Source: Antedon bifida (lineage: Eukaryota; Echinodermata; Crinoidea; Comatulida; Antedonidae). Taken from it: a stretch of 64,000 bases of DNA. The stretch is from positions 13,146,501 to 13,210,500 of the forward strand of contig OY727094.1 in NCBI GenBank assembly GCA_963402885.1, read 5' to 3'. Numbering within the stretch: position 1 is the first letter of the stretch; each line of letters opens with the position of its first letter. Position numbers and translations under genes: made by a program. The notes under the pieces are model-generated. The model was given only the letters and a program-made list of their open reading frames with translations, had not been told where the DNA came from and ran no database searches. Positions 1-11,400 of this stretch are shown in pieces.

Positions 1-14
1 CAAAATATATTTAC

Positions 15-166
15 CCGTTGTATCACATGGTAAATTGGCTGACCTCCAAAGTCCCAGATATTCATAATATTCAATTTAGACTCGTTGCTATTCCCTTTAG
101 ACTCTTCGCTAAGTTTCTTTTCAACTTTGTTCAAGATACTGTCAGGTGGTTCTGGTTTTCCTTGGT
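15..166 (-). CDS. Exon: Roc module 2, G3 motif (WDFGGQ)
   Basis: The 152-nt exon is bounded by an acceptor (…acaaaacag) and a donor (gtaaatata) on the minus strand. It enters in phase 1 and leaves in phase 0, exactly as the G3 exon of module 1 at 39798-39949, which is also 152 nt. It encodes a charged linker and then MNIWDFGGQPIYHVIQR, where DFGG is the G3 box of a Roc GTPase. The incoming phase fits the mini-exon at 2626-2688, giving an Asp at the junction. Confidence 0.8.
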
Positions 167-3100
167 CTGTTTTGTGATAAAAATCAAATATTGGTTTCAA
201 TTGTACTATAATAATGACTTTAATATTTTAAATAAAAAAGTTGATAGAATTTTCAGGAGTAAGATTTTTACTTTCAAATGTTAAAAATGTTTTCATTAAT
301 AATAAGATTTCTTTAATTTAATTTTAAATATTGGTGTAATTTTTTCACTGTGTGTATTTTACACACTCAAATGTATTTATTTATTTATAATATACCATAA
401 TATACTATACATGATGTTCATCAGGTTTTTAGTAGAAAGTGAAGAAGCTGTTCATGTAAATAACAATGAAAATGTCATAGTAACTTTTTACTATGTACTG
501 CAATTTTATAAAATTCTAAATTCTGATTCTATATTCTTATACTATAATATATTTTTATATATTGTTATTATTTTCCTTAGAGTATTCTGGAGACCATAGA
601 AAAAAAAACAAAAATAACTATTTCACTTGCAAAAAATTTAACCAAAACCCACTTAAAATTTGAATACTTTTTGCTTTGTTTTACAGTTTTTTTAGGTAAA
701 TAATTTTTTAGGTGATCCAATTTTTGGTCAAAGTGAATAACTGTTATGTGACAGTAATAGCATTCAACAAAACAATTTTTAGGTGGACAATATATCAATC
801 TATATATAAATTTACGTTAAGGGCAAAATTCAGTAAATCGCGCGTTACTTCTAGAATGTTATTCGATGGATATAAAGTTGGTTTGTACTTTGGGTACTGA
901 TTTTAACCACCTGATATAACCCTTTTTTTACTAATTAAATTGAGTTAGATAATTAGTTATTGACAATTGAAATGAATCTAGGTTCAACGATTTGCCCAAA
1001 ATAGGGGTGTTTAAAACGAGGATGCTTCGCATTTACCTATCCCCTTCTACGATAATTGATTTTAATAACTGAAAATCGGTTGAACAGCTCGAGTACAGCA
1101 TCATAATCTTAAAGACAGGCCGATTATCGTGTATTGATTTGCGATAAATGGAATATTCCAATATAATTATTTGGTTTAAGCTAACACTAACATTTATGGG
1201 CCATTTGGGAACAAACCTAAAACCTTTAGATATAGTATTGCAATACCGTAAATCTTCTAATAGTAACCCCCACTCTAATAGTAACCCCTTTCTATAGTAA
1301 CCCACCTTATAAGTCAATCTATAATAATAACCCATTACTCTAATAGTAACCCATGGGGTTAATATTGGAGTCACAAAAACTATTGACAAAATGACATTAT
1401 GAATACTGGTCGTTTATGATGCAGCTGTATTTTGAAAATAAGGAGATAATGCATGTTGATCTCGGGAGTGGGGGAGGATTGAGTGTTTTTGAGTTTATAA
1501 AATAAAGTTAGAGTTCAAACAAATTTGTTTATTCGTACTGTTATTTTGCTATGATTTGCTGACCGCAAAGGTTGGGGTGGGTTACTACAGTATATTCAAG
1601 TGCCTGATTTAAGATTAGTAATAGTAACCCACTACTCTAATAGTAACCCCCCTTCTAATAGTAACCCACCCTAAAAAACAATCAAAGAATAATAACCCAG
1701 GGTTACAATTAGAAGATTTACGGTACTTGGGCAATACTGTAAACACGTATTAACCATTTTTGGTCGCAATCTGAATTTCTTACTATGAGTGTGGGTACTG
1801 TTAGATATATATACCCATGTACAAAAAAGTGATATAGAACGCACAATAAACAAATAAACGTTATTATTGACAGTGGCTTTTCGTTTGTTTGTATTAATTA
1901 AAAATTAGGCCTACAACAAATATAAACGTCATAGTGGTGTATCATTACTTTTGACTATGACACTGACAGTTTTAACAAAGTATTAAATCTCAAATGTTTT
2001 ACTGTATTTAGTGGTATATTATTTATAGGCCTATAAAACATGAATAAAAAATATTTCGTTACTGAGTGGATAAAGAATATATGTAACAAGGCCATATACA
2101 TGGCTGCAGTAGCGTGCTCAAATTTGAGTAGTAGTAGTAAGCTGTAGAGTTGCGTTGCATGCGACTACAAATTGTTCCTGTTTTACCCATCCTTTTCCCC
2201 ATGTTACATACAAAACATAAATTTAAAAAAGTTTAAAACAAATTTGGTTTGTTTGAATCAAAAATTTTTCAGAAGTAGGCCTATATCCCAAGGTGCTAAT
2301 TTTAGTTGACTACATAATTCATCGTGTCTATTTATTCGTTTATGTAAACGACAATGTATTATAGTCCTGCGGTACGTATATTTGAAATCGCCAGTTTTTT
2401 TACGTGGAAATTATTGTGTATTCGAGAACCATCTAGTATATATAAAATATACAAATGCAGCAATTATTGAAATGTTTAAAACACAAACATTTTTATCATC
2501 TACAAGTATGCGGACTACTGAAGTGAAACTGAAAAAAAATAAATCCAGTACGGCATAGAAATGACTGTGACCAAACACAAAAGTAACTTTTCTTGGTTAA
2601 AAAAAGGAATAAAAAAGAAGTTTACCATTTTTCGTTTCATGCTTCCTTGCTGATGCTTCTGTATCTTCACTCTGGCTTCCATTTTCTTCTGCAATTACTA
2701 CAAAAAAATAAATTTCACAAAATGATTAAATTATTTGCACACATTTTTTTTTTGTAAACTTTGTTTTCAACCACCTTTTTTTAACTTTTCGTTTAAAAAC
2801 TCTGAACTTTCAAGAAGTATGTAGTTGCAAAAGTGTAGATTCGACATAAATTATTGTTATGTAATTAACTGGATTAACAAATACTGGATGAAATTATTTT
2901 CATTACTGTTTTTTATTTATTATTATTATTATGCTTATGTGTTTAAATGGCATATATTTCCAGAAAATACATTTTATGAGAAAAAGTCAAGGTGCTTAAT
3001 GGTAAAATTATTTTTTCTTATTTGCAAATTTCTGGTCACTATTAATGTTATCTGGGCCAGGGTCTACTTTAATGTTCTTTTTCATAGTCAAAATTAACCA

Positions 3101-6100
3101 TTAGATGTATAGAATTTGACTTGAGACAGTTTTATCATCGATCAGCGACTAAAAATAAAACATTTCCCTTTTTTTTGTTTTACCACATTCAATTTCCTGC
3201 TTGTTGATGATTTGATTGTATCCTTCATTTGTTACAGTACAATGTTTTCAAAATGTAATTTAATAAATATACAAACATACTGTTCATTTTTAATATTGTA
3301 TCAAAACTAAGAATAATAAACTCAATACTGCGTATAAATCATGTGACTGATAAGTGCAAAAGGTAATCTTTCTTGGTTTATAAATTGGACAAGTTTTACC
3401 AGGTTCTGTTTCCTGCTTCATTGTTGCTGATTCTCCTGTGTTTTCTCCCTTGCCTTCACTCTGGCTTCCATCTTCCCCTAGAACAATAATTTGGTTTTTT
3501 AATGTCAATATGTTTTGTTTTTGTCTATTATATAATTTGTTGCTGTAATTAATTAAAGTGTTTTATGCAATCTTACAGTATCCCTTGTTTATTTATACAG
3601 TACAATGTTAAATATATTTAATATATTACTTAAAAATCAAAATATTAAACCCAATACTGCATAGAAATCATGTGACAGACCAAGTGCAAAAGATAATCTT
3701 TCTTAGTTAAAAAATTGAAAAAAACAAAACAAGAAGATGTTATACCAGGTATTGTTTCTTGCTTCATTGCTGATTCATGTGTGTCTTCCTTATGGCTTCT
3801 ATTTTCCTCTAAAACAATTGTTAACAAAAATTTAAAAATGGTTTTTTTTTCAATATCATTGTTAGCCTTTTACATTATATAACTTAAAATTTAGAATATT
3901 GAGTTTCCTTTAAGCTTGTATCAAATTTCTTACTATCTTTTGCTGTAATTACCTGCTCCAGGGAGTTAGTTAGTTCTCATAGTTTTTATCCAAGAATCTT
4001 GCCAAATTTGGACATAAAGATCTACTGTATGTCTCAAAATATTGCTAGAGTTGGATTATGATATTGACAGTGTAGGGTCAAAATTCAAGGTCGCAATTCA
4101 CAAAATACAGTACTATTTATCATAATTTACTGTCTACAGGCCACACTTTTTATCCAAATCTTTCGAAAAACTGACACAATTATCTATGATCTATCATCTA
4201 AAGGTAGATTAGTTTTGAAGAGCAAGGTCAAATATTTGTTTATTATATTTCATTGTGGCCAACAGTTTCCATAATAACCTTGAGAAGAACTTGACCATAA
4301 GTTTCAGAATAAAATGTCACATCACAAAACAATTAAAATTAAATGTGATTAAAAAAAATATTTCTTGGTGTAAAAATTGGAAAAAAAATGTTTTACCAGG
4401 TTGTGTTTCCTGTTTCATTGCTGATTCTCCTGTTTCTTTACTCTCGCTTCTAATTTCCCCTAAAAACAATTGTTAAAAAATGTCAAAATTGTTTTTTTTG
4501 GTCTATATTTATAATTTTTAGTCCTTTAAAATTTACAAAGTTGAGTTTCATTCATTCTTGTATCCAATTTATTATTTATACAGTACATACACAATGTTTT
4601 AAAACATTTAACTACACAAATTTATAACATTCTGTTCATTTTGAATTGTATCAAAACTGATAATAATAAACCCAATATTGTATAGAAATCATGTGACTAT
4701 GACTAATTCCAAAAGGTAACCTTTCTTGGTTCACAAATTGAAATAAAAAACAAGAAGATGTATACCAGATTCTGTTTTCAGCTTCATTGCTGAAGCTCCT
4801 GTAGAATTTTCTTCTCTTTGGCGTATTTCCTCTAAAACAATTGATTAAAAACATTTTGTTTATTAAAAAAGGTAATGTTCTAAAAAAAAATGTTAAATTG
4901 ATATTTGTTACACTTTTTAAGATATCAAATATTCAATTGTAGGAATTATTGTCTTGTTGGCAATAAGTGAAACTGACAATAATAAACCCAATAGCATAGA
5001 AATCATGTGACAGACACAAAAGGTAACCTGTCTTGATTTAAAACTGAATTTGTTCTATATCATTTTTTACCAGGTTCCGTTTCCTCCTTTGTTGCTGGTA
5101 GCCCTGCGGAGTCTTCTTCTTTCTGGCTTCTATTTTCCTCTAAAAAAAAATTCAGCATTTTTAGTCTTTTACATGGTATAACTTACAATTTGAAAAGTTG
5201 ATAAACAATCATAAATTAGGGCAATGCCTGAAGTATTAACAGAATGTTAAAATTCACATTTAAGATTTTTACAATTCTGTGTTACTATCAATTTTAGTTT
5301 TCTAAACAATTTTTTTTTTCTAAAAATAAAACTTTAGGTATACTATTTTGTTTACTAAATCTTCCATTCGATTTTAGAAGGAATAATTTTATTTCAAATT
5401 TACTAGGTTCAGTTTTCGGCTTTTTTGATTCTTTTTTTTGGTTTTCTTCTTTCAATTTTTCCACCATGACATCAGCAACAGCATCTTCAAATTTTTCTAA
5501 AGCTTAAAAAAAATGTAATTAACTTTTAAGTAACTTTCTTATTCTCTTCTTTCTAGCATTCATAGTGGTTTAAAAACCACACTGTTTATTCACCTGTTTA
5601 ATTAAGAAAAAAATTAATTAAAATAATAGATTTGCTTGAAATATGATATAAAACAGTGTTTGTTGATACACTGCATTTTTACTACATATTTGATTAATAT
5701 TTACTAGTTGTTTTCGTAGTTTCATAGTTTATTTATTTTGGGATGTAATTACAAAGTCAGGGTAGGAAGTATTTTTGAGATATAAGTGGCGAAGGTCTAA
5801 ACAATTGCAAAATAAAGTTCTGAACTTAACTTTATGTCCTATCTTTTGAATTGTAATTTTAAACATTTAGGAGAAGGTGGGGCTTGAATCTGTCTATCAA
5901 TGAGAGAGATCAATGTTTTGAAACCTAAATTTGTAACAGGAAATATAGCTAATTCAATAATAGCTTCTACTACATTCGATAATCCATTTTATGTTTAACA
6001 TTGAATTTAGTAGGGAATTGTGCAGAGAAAAAAACATGCAGAAACTATTTCTGCTCATAAACAAACATGTACTGTATTACAAAAGTTAATTACAAGGTCA

Positions 6101-7106
6101 ATTTTGTGAAGTAAAATAAAATTTATATCCACTATTGATAAATACTAAAAATATATTAATTTGATTTTAAATTATTACATTTACTACATATTATACTACT
6201 TCAAAATCAAATATTAACCATTTCATAAATGTATTTATTTCATAAATCTGAATAAAGTGTACTTACAAATATCTTGCAACGTTTCTTTCAATAATTTATT
6301 AGTTGCATCTTGCATGCACACCATTGTTTTAACCATGGCATCAGTTATTTCATACACTGGATTAAATCTATGACAAAATGACATTATCTGAATAAAGTGA
6401 ATACTTACAAATATCCTGCTTTGTTTCTTTCAACATTTCTTTATTAGTTGCATCTTGCATGTACACCGTTGTTTTAACCATTGCATCAGTTATTTTATAC
6501 ACTGGATTAAATCTATGAATGAAATAATAATCCATACTGAAATATATGCATGTTGATAAATTTCATTCAAATCACTTCCAAATACAGTAAATCGGTAGGA
6601 CTTATGTACAGTTGGTGTTTATGTGCATTCACAAAAAATATAACGTTCCTTCATTTTTTGAATATTGGAGGAACTCCATTCATAGTTTAAAGAACAGAAT
6701 TCATGAGTTTTAATAGTTCAATTAAAACCACAGTCAATGTACTTTCACAATCCAACCTGCATTAGTGTTGGTGCAAATTGATATTTTAGGTTGTTTTTGT
6801 GGAAGATAATTTCCTGGTGACATTTTTTTATTTTTGTTTTGTATTTTTTTTTAATTTGGATGTACTATCCGAATTAAAAGAAATTAATGAATATATAACA
6901 TTTTGTAACCCTGTTTAAGCAGAAATGTAGGTTTGCTTACGGTTTTCTTAATAAGGAATCTATTGTGGAGGTTTTTCCAACCTTTTCAAGTCCTACAAAA
7001 ATAATTCTTCCTTGATCAAACTCTGTTTTCCCTTCTTCAAGTGCATTGTGAAATGCTTTCACTGTTTCAGGTCCTCGTGCCAATATCTCCAATGGAACAT
7101 TTATAT
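15..7106 (-). CDS. Second Roc GTPase module of a ROCO-type gene (multi-exon, incomplete at left edge)
   Basis: Eleven exons on the minus strand can be joined on GT/AG sites: P-loop exon 6941-7106, one of two alternative exons (6409-6512 or 6267-6367), 5404-5502, 5071-5139, 4766-4831, 4397-4459, 3746-3808, 3400-3477, 2626-2688 and 15-166. All codon phases agree. The product carries a Walker A/G1 motif (GLEKVGKTS) and a G3 motif (WDFGGQ), the hallmark of Roc domains, with an expanded acidic linker between them. Exon lengths and phases match the first Roc module at 39.8-44.4 kb (152 nt for both G3 exons; 166 versus 169 for the P-loop exons), so the two are paralogous. G4, G5 and COR would lie beyond the left edge. 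No start codon is evident upstream; the first exon begins in phase 1 and could be spliced from the death-effector exon at 14564-15088. Function as a GTP-binding scaffold is inferred from the family. Confidence 0.72.
1235..1739. mobile_element. Foldback/MITE-like element with TAGTAACCC repeats
   Basis: The arm at 1235-1268 (…accgtaaatcttctaa…) reappears as its reverse complement at 1700-1738 (…ttagaagatttacggt…). Between them are several copies of the phrase ctctaatagtaaccc, in clusters at 1255-1360 and 1618-1670. No coding capacity is seen. The inverted arms suggest a non-autonomous DNA element; I cannot name the superfamily. Confidence 0.5.
2088..2185. repeat. Short interspersed repeat, copy 1
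   Basis: The phrase ggctgcagt-gcgtg-tcaaatttgag followed by ttgca-gcgactaaa is shared with 54836-54922. The ends are loosely inverted (gcagtcgcgtg / cacgcgacta), suggesting a tiny foldback element. Confidence 0.4.
2626..2688 (-). CDS. Mini-exon 7 of 7: acidic linker in Roc module 2
   Basis: 63 nt, phase 1-1, acceptor ttgcag and donor gtaaac. It encodes a Glu/Ser/Lys-rich peptide beginning ENGSQSEDTEASA. It resembles the six exons upstream of it in the transcript (shared core GSQSE…ESA.K.ET), so it is part of a tandem exon array. A symmetric phase means it can be skipped or included without changing frame. Confidence 0.72.
3400..3477 (-). CDS. Mini-exon 6 of 7: acidic linker in Roc module 2
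   Basis: 78 nt, phase 1-1, acceptor ttctag, donor gtaaaa. It encodes EDGSQSEGKGENTGESA then MKQETEP. It is longer than its siblings because of an internal GKGENT insertion. Its flanking intron sequence (aaatcatgtgact…, cttggtttataaattgg) is shared with the modules at 3.66, 4.68 and 4.98 kb, so whole exon-plus-intron units were duplicated. Confidence 0.75.
3746..3808 (-). CDS. Mini-exon 5 of 7: acidic linker in Roc module 2
   Basis: 63 nt, phase 1-1, acceptor gttttag, donor gtataa. It encodes ENRSHKEDTHESAMKQETIP. It is bounded by the same intron repeat as its neighbours. Confidence 0.75.
4397..4459 (-). CDS. Mini-exon 4 of 7: acidic linker in Roc module 2
   Basis: 63 nt, phase 1-1, acceptor gtttttag, donor gtaaaa. 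It encodes EIRSESKETGESAMKQETQP, closely matching mini-exons 5 and 6. Confidence 0.75.
4766..4831 (-). CDS. Mini-exon 3 of 7: acidic linker in Roc module 2
   Basis: 66 nt, phase 1-1, acceptor gttttag, donor gtatac. It encodes EIRQREENSTGASAMK and a short tail. It is more diverged than mini-exons 4-6 but keeps length, phase and the SAMK core. Confidence 0.7.
5071..5139 (-). CDS. Mini-exon 2 of 7: acidic linker in Roc module 2
   Basis: 69 nt, phase 1-1, acceptor ttttttag, donor gtaaaa. It encodes ENRSQKEEDSAGLPATKEE and then TEP. The same flanking intron repeat is present. Confidence 0.72.
5404..5502 (-). CDS. Mini-exon 1 of 7: helical/charged linker in Roc module 2
   Basis: 99 nt, phase 1-1, acceptor tttttaag, donor gtaaat. 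It encodes LEKFEDAVADVMVEKLKEE followed by a Lys-rich tail ending KPKTEP. The end resembles the repeated mini-exons, while the front is a probable helix that may be the ancestral exon of the array. Confidence 0.68.
6267..6367 (-). CDS. Alternative exon B following the P-loop exon of Roc module 2
   Basis: 101 nt, acceptor gtcatag, donor gtaagtac, phase 2 in and 1 out. It encodes FNPVYEITDAMVKTMVCMQ and continues DATNKLLKETLQDI. It is a near duplicate of 6409-6512, from which only 41 bp separate it. Including both would break the reading frame. The homologous exon in module 1 (43388-43491) aligns as FNKEHLITDGIAVIKTV. Confidence 0.72.
6409..6512 (-). CDS. Alternative exon A following the P-loop exon of Roc module 2
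   Basis: 104 nt, acceptor ttcatag, donor gtaagtatt, phase 2 in and 1 out. It encodes FNPVYKITDAMVKTTVYMQ and continues DATNKEMLKETKQDI. It has the same length as the single corresponding exon of module 1. It sits in tandem with 6267-6367 and is predicted to be used in place of it. Confidence 0.72.
6941..7106 (-). CDS. Exon: Roc module 2, P-loop (G1)
   Basis: 166 nt, acceptor gtttttag, donor gtaagc, phase 1 to 2. It encodes INVPLEILARGPETVKAF and then, after a Glu-rich stretch, IIFVGLEKVGKTSTIDSLL. GLEKVGKTS is a Walker A motif. It aligns along its length with the module 1 exon 44278-44446 (IDIPYAISARGKEVEKAY … GQEGVGKTSLINACL). No upstream Met exon is visible nearby, so it is probably internal. 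Confidence 0.8.
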
Positions 7107-7197
7107 CTAAAAAACAAATTAAAGTAATATTTTCTGCTTTTCACTACTGTAATTAGCACCCTGTGTGATAACCACATTATCCTGTGTACAATTAAAA

Positions 7198-8410
7198 CTA
7201 GATTTGAACTCGTCACTTATGGACAAGAAAGGTTATCCGCCGCGCAAACACCACGTCATACGTTAGAATATTGTGCACAGAAAAACGATTATGCCATTGT
7301 GACCTGAAGAAAAGTTGGTGTGCCCTTTATGTTGTGTCACGTCTAAGTATCTACAGTATACACTATATATTGTATACGTGAAAATAACGGGACGTAGATA
7401 GCAATTTTGGAAGGGAATTATCTGAGCAACAACATATTAACGTGTTGAAGAAATTTGGATACGTAGAACATGGATGTGCGCTCTTTTAAATGTCATGAAC
7501 TATGACGCAAAATATGAAAATACGACTTTTATAATTCAACTGGCCATCTGCTGACGTCACAACATCCGATGCGCAACATTTTTACATGAATTCGTATCTA
7601 CAATTCAACAGCTTTCAGAAAATGTTTTAATCATGAATATCACTATTGAAATTTACTGTAATGATGAAAATAAGTGTTTCAGGCTTTTGTTCATGATGAC
7701 GTCATTACAAATTTTAAAAATGGTAAATCATGCGAAAGATAATTGATTGACCTAGACAACATTAAAATATGGGGCAAAATGGAATACGGATAAGTGGAGA
7801 TGCGCTCTATTAAACGTGATGAGCTATGACAAATGATAAAATCCTACATTTTATATTTGAGTGGCCATACGATGTCACAATGTCTGGTTAGCCATACTGA
7901 TGCACGATTCGATATCTACAACTCATCTACTTCCAGAATATAACAATAAACTTCACCATGTTGTTTAGAAACTATGACTGTATAAAAAAGGCATAATTTT
8001 GACGAATTTTTGAACTTTTTCATCAAAAACGTGCGCGAATTGTCCAATTCGAAGTGCTCGTATGACGTGATTTGAAGTCGAAATTGTTCAAAAATTGGTA
8101 AAATTACTACAAAAGGCTGGAAAAACATAATTCATGCGCTACGTGCGCACCGCGCGCGTAAAATTTTGCGCTCGCGTTGAAATTTTTACATGCTTAAAAT
8201 GACATGAAACGATTAGAAATTGATTTTTCGCATCTTGAAATTTTAAACTTTCTGTGAAACATGCCATTTTGTTTCCACAGAAAGTTAGCGCATGATATAA
8301 ATTACACTTTGTCAAGTTTCAATTTAAATTGTTGTATTGTTTTCGATCTATGTGAAATACGCGAAATTCATAAAATTGCACGTAACTTACGCTGCGCGAC
8401 TCTAACGTCA
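7198..8410 (-). mobile_element. Helitron-like non-autonomous element, copy 1 (interrupted)
   Basis: Read on the minus strand the element ends …gacgagttcaaatCTAG|T, a CTRR terminus as in Helitrons, followed by T. The body is shared with 12331-13571 and, for the first part, with 35013-35998 (ggttatccgc, tgacgtcatc, aactggccat). A LINE lies in the following 3.3 kb, and 11740-12330 looks like the remainder of this copy, ending in the hairpin ggttatccgc…gcggataacc. Confidence 0.5.
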
Positions 8411-11400
8411 TGTTATGAATGGGGTAACCAGCCATCCTGAGGATAAAAAAGGTATATTTTTGCACAAATTTGCATTAAATTACCCATTCTTTTTGTTGGC
8501 AGCCGTCTTTCTCGAGAGACAATAGGTATGCGCCCTCTATCCATCATTCTGTGCAGGGTCACAGCGCCTGCTGTGACTAAGAAGTCCGATTTTTGAGCGG
8601 CATGATTTGTCACATTTTGGGCAGATGTACGTCGGCTCCTGGTCGGTTGGAGCAGAGGATGCTCTCTCCTTTCTACGTTTCTTGAGTAGTGTCCATTTCT
8701 CGTCGCGTCCACTCTCGCTTGTTTGGACACACATCTTGATAGTGGATCTCCACATACTGCGATCGGAGGCAACAGCCTCCCAGTTTGTGACGTTTATGTT
8801 CCCGACTTCAGATCACGCTTGCATACGTCTTTAAAGCATAACATGGGCCTTCCTTTGGGTCTAGTTCCAGTGACAAGCTCACCATAGAGTAAGTCCTTGG
8901 GTATTCTTCCGTCATCCATGCGCCTCACATGGCCCAGCCATCGAAGGCGTCTCTGGGTAAGCAGTGAGTACATACCGAGTTAGAACGGTCTTGCTTGAGA
9001 CATGATCCTGCCATTTGATGCCGAGTATCCTTCTCAGACAGCGCAGATGAAATGAATTTAATCTGCGCTCTTGGCGGATGTAAAGCGACCATGATTCACT
9101 GCTGTACAATAGGGTGCTTAGGACACAAGCCTGGTAGATCTTCATCTTGGTGTTAATGGTCAGCATGCGGTTTTTCCAAACCTTATCTGTTAGGCGAGCC
9201 ATGGCTGATGTCGCTTTTCCGATCCTGATGTTGAGTTCGGCGTCCAATGAGAGGTTACTGGAAACAGTGGAACCAAGGTAAGTCAACTTGTCCACCACCT
9301 CAAGGGTATAATCGCCAATTTTGATCATTGGCTGCATCGTGACTTAGAACGTTCGTTTTCTTAAGGCTGATGGTAAGGCCAAACTCCTCGCATGCATGTG
9401 AGAAGCAGTCAATGAGGCGCTGGAGTGCTTCTACACTGTGGGCTGTGATGGCAGCGTCATCAGCGAAGAGCAACTCTCTAATAAGTAGAGTAGGTGGATT
9501 GTCGAGCTCTTCCATTATGGGGAGAGAATCTATGCACTCAATGGCTGAGTCGGTGACAATGTTTTCTCTCAAGTAGAGTTGTTGGTAATGCTCTACCCAT
9601 CTCTCCATCTGCTTTCCACGATCAGTTATGATGGTACCAGAGGCGGTCTTTAATGGTGTGATCTTCGTTGCACTAGGTCCAAAGGCCTTTTTTATACCAG
9701 CGTACACGGCGCCAGTGTTGCCGTGGTCAGCAGAGAGTTGAATATCTTGACAGAGGTTCAACCAGTATTGGTTGGCACACTGTCGAGCTATCCTTTGAGA
9801 GTTATTTCTAGCTTTACGAAGAGCCTCTAGTGTTCTTTCTGAAGGGTCTCTTTTGTAGTCAATTAGCGCTGCACGCTTTGCCTCAATAGCTGGCTCCATC
9901 ACAGAAATTCCTGATTCAAATCAATCGGTATAGATGGCATCACGAATATGAGCCCATCTCGTTTCAGAGTTGACTGTTGGACAGTCTTTCAGCATTTCGT
10001 CGATGGTTTGGGCAAAACGAGTGCACAGATCTGGCAGATTGGTCTTAGCTATGTTGATGCATGGGCATCCTATGTGCCTGGAGCGATGAATTTGTTTTGG
10101 TTGGAAACACACTGTGCTGCGCACCATAGAGTGATCAGTATCGCAGTTTGCACTATGGTAACTGCGAGTGATGTTTACGTCATTTAAGTAAGATCTACGA
10201 GTGATGACGAGATCGAGTTGGTGCCAGTGGTGAGATCTTGGATGTCGCCAGGACACTTTGTGCTGAGGCTTGGTGGAAAAGAATGTGTTGGTAATGCAGA
10301 GGTCATGATAACTGAAGAGCTCCAGAAGCCTCTGGCCATTCTCATTTAGTTTTCCTCCACCAAAATGACCAATGCTCCTGGACCAAGAGTGATGGTCAGA
10401 TCCCACACGGGCGTTGAAGTCGCCAAGCAAATACAGATGTTCTGTGGCTGAGATTCCTCTGATGGCAGAGTCCAGCTCTTCATAAAACTCATCTTTAGAC
10501 TCGGGTGTTGAGCAAAGATTTGGTGCATAGATGCTCAAGATGTTTACTGTGCCCGAAGATGTTGATAGGCGTAGTGAGAGGATTCGGGCGGTGCCATTGG
10601 ATGGTGGTTCGACTGATGCCACAAAAGAGTTACTATAACAGCGAACCCACTCCATGGAGTCGGTTGGTTAGGTTCCAACCCCTGCCAAAAGAACGTGTAG
10701 TCCCTTTCTCTTATGCTGCCATCCGAGGGGAGTCTTGTCTCTTGTAATGCAGCGATATCGATGTTGAACCTCTTGAGCTCACGGTTGATGATAGCCGTTT
10801 TTATTGAGTCGTTGGTCGTTTGTGGGTCGTTTGAAAAGCCAGGACACATGGTCCTGACGTTAGTATTCTTTAATCTTTTCTTTAATTTTTTGCCTGGTGC
10901 AGTAGTTACAGTGTGCTTGTCGGAAGAATCCTAAGCTCCAAGCACCCATTGAAGCAGGCAGACTGTGGCGGGTCAGCATCTTACTGGCCGAGGGCTGTTC
11001 GGCTTGAGGCGGGCGATAGCTGACCAGTGGGACTGCGATGGTCCCTCCCACCGTCGGAGGCAACCCGTAGCGCCTTGACCTACATCAATTGGTCTTGGCT
11101 TATCACTCGTGAACTGCTGTCTCCCGTGTTGATTTTAGCCGTTTTTTACAACAGCACTGAAGTGACCTCTCCAGGGCGCACGCCTGGGCGAAGAAAAATA
11201 TGGGAACACTGGATGCCCAGTCAGCAGAATCCCCCTCTCGGCCTTTATCGATGAAGTCCATAGGAGAGCAGAGCAACACGTATGGTACCAGTTTGGCTGC
11301 AGAAGCTGCCGGAAGGAGATCGAGTCGATGTTCAAAACTGCCTTAGGGGCTTCACTCCGGATTTATCCTTGAGGTTTACTCCTGAAGCCTTTTCTAGGAT

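Larger units (their letters stand above)
167..2625 (-). other. Intron of Roc module 2; mostly AT-rich, no further exon seen
   Basis: About 2.46 kb separates the G3 exon from the nearest mini-exon. It contains the GTTACTATTAG inverted-repeat element at 1235-1739 and a short interspersed repeat near 2088-2185. The small ORFs here have no recognisable domain and lie among AT-rich sequence. Confidence 0.5.

Noticed and set aside
1033-1389. Minus-strand ORF of 118 residues
   Set aside because: It overlaps the TAGTAACCC foldback element and its repetitive MGYYYR-like peptides follow from the DNA repeat.
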